This document shows positions 26,301 to 33,044 of a stretch of 64,000 nucleotides of DNA, in pieces (within the stretch, counting starts at the first letter, position 1; every line of letters begins with the position of its first letter). The notes under the pieces were generated by a model. That model was given only the letters and a program-made list of their open reading frames with translations. It was not told where the DNA came from and searched no databases. A program made the translations under genes and the position numbers. Source of the stretch: Paenibacillus contaminans (lineage in GTDB: Bacteria; Bacillota; Bacilli; Paenibacillales; NBRC-103111); the NCBI RefSeq assembly GCF_003285015.1, contig NZ_QMFB01000017.1:124001-188000 (forward strand), written 5' to 3'.

Positions 26301-27415
26301 ATGGCGTATATGCCGATCCATATATAGCGAGCTTGAGCGAAGGCGATTGGCATCTGAAAGAAGGCAGTCCTGCCATTGGCGCAGGCAAGGCAATCCCGGG
26401 ATTTGTCCTGAAGGCCGGGCAAACGATTGATATTTCGGCCGATTATGATGGACTATCCAGAGGAACGGTTTGGGACCTGGGCGTTTACAGGCAAGGTACT
26501 TACGTTCCTAACGGCCCGACACCCGATACAGCCGCACCGGTATGGCCCAATGGCAGCGGGCTTAGCATATCGGACGTGACACAAACAAGCGTAAAGCTTC
26601 AGTGGCCGAGTGCAGAAGATAACGAAGGCGTAGAAGGTTATCATATCTACGTCGGTGAAAACAAGGTTAAAACCGTCAACGGTGCGGTGTACGAGCAAAT
26701 CGTGAATGGGTTGTCATCTGCTACGGCATATTCGTTCAAACTAACGGCTTATGACGCAGCGGGGAACGAAAGTATGCCAGGCTTGATTGCAACTGCGACT
26801 ACTTTACCGCCGATCGGCAGTGAACATGTAACTTCCTTGACGGCAACCGCAAGCTCGATCCAGTACGGAGAAACGGTTAAGGTCAGATACGGATTAAGCA
26901 GCGTCGCCGCGCAGGTGTATGCTCAGGATGTTACCGTGACCTACGATCCGGGATCGATGGAATTTGTTTCGGCGGCATCGGTCAAGGCCGGAGTCAGTTT
27001 GCTTGAAACCTCGGTAAATCCGAACGGAACCGTTCAATTGATTTTGGCCAGCGTGGGACCGGGCAACGAGATTACGGGGCAAGGAGACATTGTCGAACTC
27101 ATCTTTAAAGGGAAGCGGGTGTCGCAGACGACGGCAAGCCGGATCAATATCACAGACGCTACATTGGCTAACGGTCATGGGATTGAATATGCTGCCGAGT
27201 TGTCCTCGCTAACCATTCAGGTTAACGCGAATCTTCCGGGTGATATCAACCAGGATAATAAAGTAACTGTCGGCGATTTGGCGATTGTGGCCGCGAATTA
27301 CGGCAAAGATACGAGTAGTCCGGACTGGGAGCAAGTGAAGCATGCGGATTTGAACGGCGACGGCAAAATCGACATTGAGGATTTGGCGATAGTAGCCAGG
27401 AAATTCAAAAGGTAA
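23363..27415 (+). CDS. Multidomain surface enzyme with two beta-helices, cohesin-like and dockerin domains
   Basis: I choose TTG at 23363 because GGGAGG (23349-23354) lies 8 bases upstream and the 1350-residue product then starts with a clean signal peptide (to about 35, ending KVKA). Domain order: parallel beta-helix with YYVSPSGNDANAG (about 38-420); lamin-G-like sandwich (about 432-612); Gly/Pro linker; second beta-helix with the same YYVSPSGSD opening (633-1046); fibronectin type III (1055-1150); cohesin-like domain with VTYDPGSMEFV (1153-1290); dockerin with two calcium loops, DINQDNKVTVGD and DLNGDGKIDIED (1291-1350). The helices resemble polysaccharide lyases, but no catalytic residues can be assigned. 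The next gene encodes a wall-anchored cohesin partner. Confidence 0.88.
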   Translation: MNKLLGKRIGILTLVALILGIIANVGVGNVQKVKANGNTYYVSPSGNDANAGTESAPWKTLKKTAAMLQAGDTAIFDDGEYISNTTITFANNGAAGEPITIKAKNKHMAKLSFTGLLAQSKIVLTNKQYIAIQDFEITQPVKGTTSADIFIDIKDCGNCIISGNSIHNASGKAVQGLKGDNLKVIDNTIYNTTATAVVLANMDRPVIANNEISETNNAILVAAGTRSAQIYNNYIHAVNAPMTHGIVLGGNYPSSVAYDPNGFEAYYASAWNNIVVAETPGLIEYALVFSGSTDSGFYHNVVVDAKNGVRFLNGGSGGWVPKPTSTKLFNNIFTGCTGNAQSLTNAPVGNVSDYNLYNNCANVPIEPNGSNGDPKFIDHLNDWRLQADSPALGRGTVLNITGFYGETIDVSLDYDGKLRSNPAHLGIYADAAPEVLFFDDFENEASTWSPVMGNLSVIEEGSGNHVLTQPDASSASGVARSYAGSMDWESYRYDAKVKFDHFYRSTAWLTLYARYLDANNYYLVEIQGSPNQGYIGLKKKVNGLVLPLQEKIGWFPSIGQWMDMQLLVDGTDIKFYVDGQLVLSGTDYELTHGAIAAAIYQSNTYIDDVKVTEITNPAGGGPSNPGEGNEPGSTYYVSPSGSDLNPGSESRPWKTMAKAAETVQRGDTVIFEDGVYQETRPVVFARGGTENERIVFKARNKHQATIQFNNLPTTKLMIRGTPYITLQDFDITQNTRGINTGDILVSVREGADHVQIIGNKFSKAFEEGVKGYLVHDLLVEGNIISDMTHEAVDFVNVHSSTIRNNDISEIGRVGLLAKGGSSDIQIYNNTIRNRTVNMFLGAIYLGGQTDSVSTLDSSVNGYEAWNLAAYNNIIIAEEVNGASTIDKGIIFMGSKDSAAYNNIISGANYGVYLEAPVNTIPNVDWDWNPDNVNPVFMNNIILNSSKEAVKLAGSKMPINLAHDYNLYDGNAGMNGSGELHGVYADPYIASLSEGDWHLKEGSPAIGAGKAIPGFVLKAGQTIDISADYDGLSRGTVWDLGVYRQGTYVPNGPTPDTAAPVWPNGSGLSISDVTQTSVKLQWPSAEDNEGVEGYHIYVGENKVKTVNGAVYEQIVNGLSSATAYSFKLTAYDAAGNESMPGLIATATTLPPIGSEHVTSLTATASSIQYGETVKVRYGLSSVAAQVYAQDVTVTYDPGSMEFVSAASVKAGVSLLETSVNPNGTVQLILASVGPGNEITGQGDIVELIFKGKRVSQTTASRINITDATLANGHGIEYAAELSSLTIQVNANLPGDINQDNKVTVGDLAIVAANYGKDTSSPDWEQVKHADLNGDGKIDIEDLAIVARKFKR

Positions 27416-27501
27416 CATAAAGGCAGCCGAACAGGAGGAGGCCGCTTCTCCTCCTGTAAATACAGGCGGGTAAGTATCGAAGAAGGGGGAGCGGGAGGAT
27501 C

Positions 27502-28506
27502 GTGCGTAGATCGATCATTTTATTTCTGCTCGTAATACTTTGTTTATCGGGGCGGTATACTGCAACGGCTAACGCAGGTGATGCTCCGGCTTTCCGGTTG
27601 GATGCAAGCAAACCGGCTGATGGAAAAGTCGTCATGACCCTAAGCGCGGCAAATATTCATAATATATACGGCTACGAGGCCAAGCTGTCCTATGATGCCG
27701 AGAGGCTTGAACTGATAGGCGCCGAACCCGGTCTGGACGGTTTCTTCGTACCCCCGATCGTGAAGAAGAACGAAATCGTCATCGCTCATACGAAAATAGG
27801 CGAAGTGCCTGGAGAAAGTGGAGATATCACGATCGGTACGTTGACATTCAAGCTCAAGAAACACGGGAAAGCTTCGATGAAGTGGGAAGCGATGAAAGTG
27901 GTCACCGATCAATTGCAGAGTAAGACGATTACAGTAGGAGTAAGCGCGTCTGCGGGTAAAGGCTTTGCGGATTTGGCCGGACACTGGGCTAGAGAAGATA
28001 TTGAAATGCTTGTATTCGAGGGGATAATCGACGGGATGGATGAAGATTTTTTCGTGCCGGATGCTATGGTAACGAGAGCGCAATTCGCTGCTATGGTAGT
28101 ACGGGCATTGAATCTGAATGAAACCTCCGTGCAAACTCCGTTTACCGATGTGCCGTTGGGATCTTGGTATCGGGATGTCATAAGCAGCGCTTACGCTGCG
28201 GGACTGGTCAAGGGGGTGACGGAAAGCAGCTTCGCACCGGATAAAGAGATTACGCGGGAACAAATGACTGTCATGATTATGCGGGCGGGTAAGTATGCTT
28301 CGGAAGGAAGTATAAAGGAAACGGGCTCAGAGGATTCGCTCTCTTTTGCAGATGCAAGCTCGATCAGCGATTGGGCGGTTAAGGATATTATAGCTGCCGT
28401 TCGAGCAGGAATCGTCAACGGCAGAACCGCCAATACATTCGCACCACAGGATCAGGCGACCAGAGCGGAAGCGGCTGTGATGATGAAGAGATTGCTATTC
28501 AAATAA
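27502..28506 (+). CDS. Cohesin-like domain with three SLH repeats (wall anchor)
   Basis: This 334-residue exported protein has a signal peptide (about 1-26), a single cohesin-like domain (about 30-150, with IYGYEAKLSYDAERLELIGA and GESGDITIGTLTFKL) and three SLH repeats (about 154-334) that fix it to the cell wall. The start is GTG behind GGGAGG. It follows the dockerin-bearing gene by 86 bp with no terminator between, so the two are probably one transcript. This is the layout of a cellulosomal anchoring protein cut down to one receptor site. Binding of the neighbour's dockerin is inferred. A strong terminator follows. Confidence 0.88.
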   Translation: MRRSIILFLLVILCLSGRYTATANAGDAPAFRLDASKPADGKVVMTLSAANIHNIYGYEAKLSYDAERLELIGAEPGLDGFFVPPIVKKNEIVIAHTKIGEVPGESGDITIGTLTFKLKKHGKASMKWEAMKVVTDQLQSKTITVGVSASAGKGFADLAGHWAREDIEMLVFEGIIDGMDEDFFVPDAMVTRAQFAAMVVRALNLNETSVQTPFTDVPLGSWYRDVISSAYAAGLVKGVTESSFAPDKEITREQMTVMIMRAGKYASEGSIKETGSEDSLSFADASSISDWAVKDIIAAVRAGIVNGRTANTFAPQDQATRAEAAVMMKRLLFK

Positions 28507-28521
28507 AAGTTGATTAACGAG

Positions 28522-28550
28522 CCTGTCGGGTGTTCCCGACGGGTTTTTCT
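28522..28550 (+). terminator. Rho-independent terminator after the cohesin-SLH gene
   Basis: CCTGTCGGG (28522-28530), a TGTT loop, then CCCGACGGG (28535-28543) and TTTTT. Confidence 0.9.
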
Positions 28551-28563
28551 TTCACCGCTCGCA

Positions 28564-28579
28564 TGTGACAAATCTCACA
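28564..28579 (+). promoter_or_regulatory. FNR/CRP-type operator
   Basis: TGTGA-CAAATC-TCACA is an exact match to the FNR/CRP-family dyad TGTGA-N6-TCACA. A -10-like TATGCT (28596-28601) or TAGTGT (28601-28606) lies where a class II activator centred near -37 to -41 would work. Control by Fnr under oxygen limitation fits the genes that follow. Confidence 0.7.
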
Positions 28580-28647
28580 CTCGCTTGAGGGGTCTTATGC
28601 TAGTGTAGGGGGAAGAAAAATGATCATGACAACTGGGGGGAGCGGCC

Positions 28648-29430
28648 ATGGAAGATCAGCCTCTGTTGAAGGTCGAACAGCTTGCCCTGAAAAAGCACGC
28701 CATTTTCAAGCAAAGCCGCTTGAGGTATTTATCCCGGTCGATGCTCGCCAGCATGTTTATCGGTTTCGGCGTGATCGTCGCGTTTAAGACGGGCAATTAT
28801 TTTTATTTGGAGCAGTCGCCCCTGACGTATCCGATGGCGGCAATCACGTTCGGAGCGGCGATCATTCTGATCTCCTACGGAGGCGGCGACCTTTTTACGG
28901 GGAATACGTTTTATTACAGCTTTGCCTCGCTGCGCAAGAAGATGAGCTGGATCGACACGGCAAAGCTTTGGGGAATGAGCTATGCGGGAAACATACTGGG
29001 GGCTGCGGTATTCGCTCTGCTTATCTATACGACGGGACTGTTCGACGATTCGTCCGTAAACGGTTTTCTGCTCAGCGTCGTGGAGAAGAAAATGCATACG
29101 CCGGCATCGGAATTATTTTTCAGGGGAATTCTTTGTAACTGGCTCGTTTGCCTCGCGTTTTTCGTGCCGATGTCCTTCAAGGAAGACGGGGCCAAAATGT
29201 TCGCCATGATGCTGTTCGTCTTCTGCTTCTTCATCTCCGGTTACGAGCATAGTATTGCAAACATGTGCACATTCGCGATCGCGCTGGTGCTGCACCATCC
29301 CGGGACGATTTCTTTCGACGGCGTCATGCATAATCTTGTTCCGGTTACGCTGGGCAATCTGATTGGCGGAAGTGTTTTGATGGGCTTTATGTATTATTAT
29401 GTGAATAAGCCTTTTATGAAAGAGATATGA
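28648..29430 (+). CDS. Formate/nitrite transporter family (FNT) protein
   Basis: This 260-residue protein has six hydrophobic segments and the FNT signatures GGDLFTGN (about 74-81) and SGYEHSIANM. FNT proteins are pentameric channels moving formate, nitrite, lactate or similar small anions across the membrane. AACTGGGGGGAGCGGCC precedes the ATG. The lactate dehydrogenase gene follows by 16 bp, and an FNR-type box lies upstream, so export of a fermentation acid such as lactate or formate is the likely role; nitrite transport cannot be excluded. Confidence 0.88.
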   Translation: MEDQPLLKVEQLALKKHAIFKQSRLRYLSRSMLASMFIGFGVIVAFKTGNYFYLEQSPLTYPMAAITFGAAIILISYGGGDLFTGNTFYYSFASLRKKMSWIDTAKLWGMSYAGNILGAAVFALLIYTTGLFDDSSVNGFLLSVVEKKMHTPASELFFRGILCNWLVCLAFFVPMSFKEDGAKMFAMMLFVFCFFISGYEHSIANMCTFAIALVLHHPGTISFDGVMHNLVPVTLGNLIGGSVLMGFMYYYVNKPFMKEI

Positions 29431-29446
29431 CAAGGGGGACGAGGAC

Positions 29447-30367
29447 ATGAAAAAAACGAGAATCGTCGTTATCGGAGCCGGAGCGGTCGGATCAACTACC
29501 GCGTATACGTTGCTGCTTAGGAACCGTGCTGACGAGCTTGTACTGATCGACGCCAACCATCAAAAAGCCGTCGGAGACGCGCTGGATATGAATCACGGGA
29601 TGCCTTTTATCGGGGGCGGCAAGCTTTGGGCGGGCACGTACGAGGACTGTAAGGAAGCCGATATTATCGTTATCGCAGCGGGGGCCGCTCAGAAGGAAGG
29701 GGAATCCCGAATCGATCTGCTGAAGCGGAACGTTTCCATACTGGACGATATCGTCAGCGAGGTGTTGAAGCATAACGAGCACGGCATCCTGCTCATCGCC
29801 TCCAATCCCGTAGATATCATGAGCTATTTTACATGGAAAAAGTCGGATTGGCCGGTCCAGCGCGTCATCGGCTCCGGAACGCTGCTGGACAGCGCGAGAT
29901 TCCGTTATTTGATCGGCAAACATTTAAACATCGATCCTCGCAGCGTGCATGCCCACATCGTCGGAGAACACGGAGACTCCGAGCTGCCGGTGTGGAGCCT
30001 GGCCAACGTAGCCGGAACGGAGCTGGATATCGCCGAAGAAGCCAAGGCGGACATTTTTGCGAATACGCGCGATGCCGCCTATCAAATCATAAGCGCCAAG
30101 GGCGCCACCTATTATGCGATCGCGCTTGCGCTCGACCGGATTTGCACGGCGATTTTGCGCGACGAAGGCGCGGTACTGAACGTATCCACGCTGCTTGACG
30201 ATTATCACGGCATCTCCGACGTTTTCCTCGGCGTGCCTTGCATCGTTGACCGTCAGGGCGTGAGAGAGGTGCTGAAGCTGGACCTGTCCGCGGAAGAGAA
30301 GGAGCTTCTGCAGCGCTCCGCCGATAAGCTGAAGGGCTTGATCGGGTCGATAGCGATTGAGGATTAA
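29447..30367 (+). CDS. ldh: L-lactate dehydrogenase
   Basis: This 306-residue NAD-dependent enzyme reduces pyruvate to L-lactate to regenerate NAD+ during fermentation. The Rossmann motif GAGAVGS lies at 10-16, the substrate-handling loop around residues 80-95, NPVD at about 124-127, and the catalytic motif GEHGDSE contains His175. The length is slightly short for the family (about 310-320). GGGGGACGAGGAC precedes the ATG. Coupling to the FNT gene and the FNR-type site suggests oxygen-limited expression. Malate dehydrogenase is a related alternative, but the GAAQKEGESRIDL loop favours lactate. Confidence 0.9.
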   Translation: MKKTRIVVIGAGAVGSTTAYTLLLRNRADELVLIDANHQKAVGDALDMNHGMPFIGGGKLWAGTYEDCKEADIIVIAAGAAQKEGESRIDLLKRNVSILDDIVSEVLKHNEHGILLIASNPVDIMSYFTWKKSDWPVQRVIGSGTLLDSARFRYLIGKHLNIDPRSVHAHIVGEHGDSELPVWSLANVAGTELDIAEEAKADIFANTRDAAYQIISAKGATYYAIALALDRICTAILRDEGAVLNVSTLLDDYHGISDVFLGVPCIVDRQGVREVLKLDLSAEEKELLQRSADKLKGLIGSIAIED

Positions 30368-30602
30368 GCTGCAGGCGTCGGGGGCTGCGAAGAGGCGTTT
30401 CTTCGTAATCGGGATAAGTATGTTGTGAAGACGGAACTTGCAGGAAGCGTAATGCGTCCAAAGACGCCATAGCCGTTCATCCTTGTCCAAAAGGGAAGAC
30501 GATAAAGCAGATAAATGGGATTGCTTGACGGAATTGCGTAATCCGCCCCCCTATCCGGCTTTTCGTAGTATAATGTTCCTAACTACTTTTGGAGGATCTG
30601 GT

Positions 30603-31559
30603 ATGACGCTAATTAAACAATTGCAGCAAGACGATGATTTTGTGGGATTTTATATCCTTAAGGAGTTGGCGGTTAAGCTGACCAACAATACGCCGCCTAA
30701 AGATTATTTCGATATTGTACTGGGAGATGCCAGCGGGCAAATTTCAGCCAAATACTGGGACGTATCGGCGACCGATAAAGAGACGTTTTTTCCGCTCGAC
30801 CTAGTGAAAGTTCAAGGGGTCGTTCAATTATACAGGGAAAAGCTGCAGGTCAAAATCACGCGGCTGCGCAAAGCGACGGCTGCCGACGGGGTCACCATCA
30901 CCGACTTTGTCCGGTCGGCTCCGCTTCAGCCGGTCGATCTCGTTTATACGATCAAGCAGGCGATGGAGAGCATTTCGGATCCGGAGATCAAGACGATCGT
31001 CGAGTACTGCGTGAAGAAGGTCGACGACAAGCTGATGCATGTTCCGGCAGCGAAGACGCATCATCATGCGTATTTTGCGGGGCTGGCCTACCATATTGTG
31101 CGGATGCTGGAGCTTGGGGAGTTCGTGTGCAAGCAGCGGCCTTTTCTCAATGCGGACATGGTGAAGGCGGGTATTATTCTGCATGATATCGCGAAGCCGG
31201 AGGAAATGATCTCGCAGCTCGGCATCGTTGCCGATTACAGCGTGCAAGGCAAGCTGGTCGGGCATATCGCGATGGCTTCGAATTGGATCATGGAAGCGGC
31301 GATCCGCAGCGGAATCGATCTCGATTCCCCGAAGGTGCTCGGGCTGCAGCATATGGTGCTGTCCCATCATAACCTCGGCGAATGGGGCAGTCCCGTCCAG
31401 CCGCAGACGGCTGAAGCGGTGGCGCTGCATCATATCGACGCGATCGACGCGAAGCTGCAAATGGTCGAGGATGCCCTCGACACCACGGCGGCGACGGAAG
31501 AGTGGACGCCGATGATCCGGGGACTTGAGAACAAGGCGATTTACCGGTTGAAGGTTTAA
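30603..31559 (+). CDS. yhaM: 3'-5' exoribonuclease YhaM
   Basis: This 318-residue protein combines an N-terminal OB-fold (about 15-100) with a C-terminal HD phosphohydrolase domain carrying HHHAYFAGLAYH, His194-Asp195 (LHDIAK) and LSHH. It is the Firmicute 3'-5' exoribonuclease that trims RNA. I start at ATG 30603 behind TTTGGAGGATCTGGT; the open frame extends further upstream to 30483 but that part lacks a ribosome site. A TATAAT at 30569-30574 has no good -35. A strong terminator follows the stop. Confidence 0.93.
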   Translation: MTLIKQLQQDDDFVGFYILKELAVKLTNNTPPKDYFDIVLGDASGQISAKYWDVSATDKETFFPLDLVKVQGVVQLYREKLQVKITRLRKATAADGVTITDFVRSAPLQPVDLVYTIKQAMESISDPEIKTIVEYCVKKVDDKLMHVPAAKTHHHAYFAGLAYHIVRMLELGEFVCKQRPFLNADMVKAGIILHDIAKPEEMISQLGIVADYSVQGKLVGHIAMASNWIMEAAIRSGIDLDSPKVLGLQHMVLSHHNLGEWGSPVQPQTAEAVALHHIDAIDAKLQMVEDALDTTAATEEWTPMIRGLENKAIYRLKV

Positions 31560-31576
31560 CTGCAGCGATGAATAGA

Positions 31577-31618
31577 GAGTTTGCCCCGGCTGAAGCCGTG
31601 CGGCAGGCTCTTTTTTTT
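31577..31618 (+). terminator. Rho-independent terminator after yhaM
   Basis: GAGTTTGCC-cc-GGC and GCC-gtgc-GGCAGGCTC form an interrupted stem, closed by TGAA, and run into eight T's (31611-31618). Confidence 0.8.
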
Positions 31619-31620
31619 CG

Positions 31621-31710
31621 AATTGTCAGAAAATATATCCTCGGCTGATTGTTCCAATTCCCGGTAAACGTGCTCGTCCTTTAAAGGACGGCGAAGCCGT
31701 TTATCCTCGG
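31621..31710 (+). repeat. Dispersed structured repeat, copy 1
   Basis: One of three copies (others at 32411-32500 and 62360-62450) of an element of about 90 bp: a GTCAGAAA/CTCAGAAA start, GATTGTTC in the middle, a central dyad (here CGTCCTTTAAAGGACG, 31675-31690) and the ending GCCGTTTATCC. It follows the yhaM terminator and lies before the Rpn remnant. The remaining gap, 31711-31919, shows no gene. Confidence 0.75.
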
Positions 31711-31919
31711 TTGAGGACTTGGTGGCGCGGTGTGCTACAATATTTCGTAACAGTATGCTTAACTCAGCGGCATTTGTGAGCTTCGGTATTCGAAGCATTC
31801 CTTCGCCAAAGAAACCGCGATATAATGAAGGTAATCATATCTCGAGAGGGCAAAATTTATAGACCCTAAAGCGGAGATATCGGAAAGAAACGCCATGTTA
31901 GCTTAATGGGGGGAAGCCG

Positions 31920-32412
31920 ATGGATTCCAGCGAGACTCAACCGGATGTACACCAGCCGCATGACAGCACTTACCGATTTTTATTATCGAGCAAAAAACTG
32001 TTTATCGAGCTTCTTCGCTCGTTCGTCCACCGAGGATGGGTCAAGCAGGTAGATGAAGCAAATATCGAAACCATTAACCAAACGTTCGTACTGCCGGATT
32101 TTAAACGCAAAGAAGCAGATCTGGTGTATAAGGTGCGCCTGAACGGGCGGGATATCATTTTTTTTTACTGATGGAGTTTCAATCCAAGGTCGATATGGAA
32201 ATGCCCTACAGGCTCTTGCTGTATCAGGTTGAAATGTGGCGCTTACGCGGAACAGGGAAAAAGCAGACGGTAGAAAAACATTTTCCTTGCCGGCCATTGT
32301 CCCGATCGTGCTGTATAACGGAAGCCGTCCTTGGACGGCAAAACGCAGATTCAGGAAGCTGTTAGCCGGCGAAGAGGTGTTAATTGAGCGGCTGCGGAAG
32401 CAGGTTCATTAA
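31920..32412 (+). pseudogene. Frameshifted Rpn-family nuclease (5' part)
   Basis: The first frame gives 83 residues (STYRFLLSSKKLFIELLRSFV... ADLVYKVRLNGRDIIFF), the typical start of Rpn/YhgA-like recombination-promoting nucleases of the PD-(D/E)XK class. It breaks at a run of nine T's (32158-32166); one more T would restore LLMEFQSKVDMEMPYRLLLYQ in the second frame. A second shift near 32270-32285 is needed to continue into LPAIVPIVLYNGSRPW, which then ends at a TAA (32410-32412) at the edge of repeat copy 2. The nuclease core would need both shifts repaired. Remnants of the C-terminal tail may be the small frame at 32539. Confidence 0.75.
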
Positions 32413-32500
32413 AAATCTCAGAAAGTAACTCTCGGGGGATTGTTCGATTTCCCGCTAAACGCATCTGCCCCTTAACGGGCGGCGGGCCGTTTATCCTTAG
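32411..32500 (+). repeat. Dispersed structured repeat, copy 2
   Basis: The element begins exactly where the Rpn frame ends and carries the central dyad as GCCC-CTTAAC-GGGC. Relative to copies 1 and 3 a T-A pair has become C-G, so pairing is kept although the sequence changed. It sits between the 5' Rpn remnant and a C-terminal-like frame. Confidence 0.75.
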
Positions 32501-32538
32501 CAGTTCCTTCCGATTGAAGGAAGAAGGGAGCAGCCATC

Positions 32539-32778
32539 ATGAGTCTGGAAGAAAACCTGAAGGCAATCTGGAAAAAAGCGTTTGAAGATGGATATAAACA
32601 AGGAATCGAAACTTTCAAACAAAATTTCGAAATAGGAAGGCTCATGGAGAAGGAAGACATAGCGCGAAGAATGATCGGGATGGAAATGGACACTCAAGTG
32701 ATTGTGGCCGCAACCGGGCTGTCAGAGGAAAAGGTTGGCCAACTGAGAGAAGTCAGGTTCTTGGACAAAAAGAGTTAA
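32539..32778 (+). CDS. Rpn-tail-like small protein
   Basis: The 79-residue frame resembles the C-terminal tail of Rpn-family nucleases: an acidic/basic helix (AFEDGYKQGIETFKQ) then EDIARRMIGMEMDTQVIVAATGLSEEKVGQLR. It has its own ATG behind AAGGGAGCAGCC. It may be an expressed leftover of the gene split at 32412, or a stand-alone small protein. No catalytic residues are present. Confidence 0.5.
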   Translation: MSLEENLKAIWKKAFEDGYKQGIETFKQNFEIGRLMEKEDIARRMIGMEMDTQVIVAATGLSEEKVGQLREVRFLDKKS

Positions 32779-32812
32779 CGCGATTTACAAATTCAGGGCT
32801 ACCCGCTGCGCA

Positions 32813-32858
32813 GCCGATAAAAAATTGTTTATCCGGTAATAAAATCGATGATTTACAG
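32813..32858 (+). promoter_or_regulatory. Conserved upstream element, copy A (before the AraC sensor gene)
   Basis: A block of about 45 bp containing GATAAA-N6-TTTATC and then ATAAAATCG recurs at 35604-35650 before the binding-protein gene with roughly four-fifths identity. It lies about 190 bp upstream of the sensor start. A common operator or promoter (TTGTTT at 32825-32830 as a weak -35) for regulator and importer is the likely meaning. Confidence 0.5.
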
Positions 32859-33044
32859 GTGGCCTCACGTGCCGTATATATGAGTATAAGAGGCAGACTG
32901 GAATACACAATGAATGGGGGCCCCTCGGGCTCCCTTTATGTATTTATCGAAGATGAAGCGGCAGCTTTTGCATATGCCAAGCGGTTTACAAGAACGGATG
33001 CGGCAAGTACCATTCAAGATAGACATAACTCTGGAGGCTGGCAC

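Noticed and set aside
30525-30574. TTGACG at 30525 with TATAAT at 30569 as the yhaM promoter
   Set aside because: The spacer is 38 bases and no other -35 is visible.
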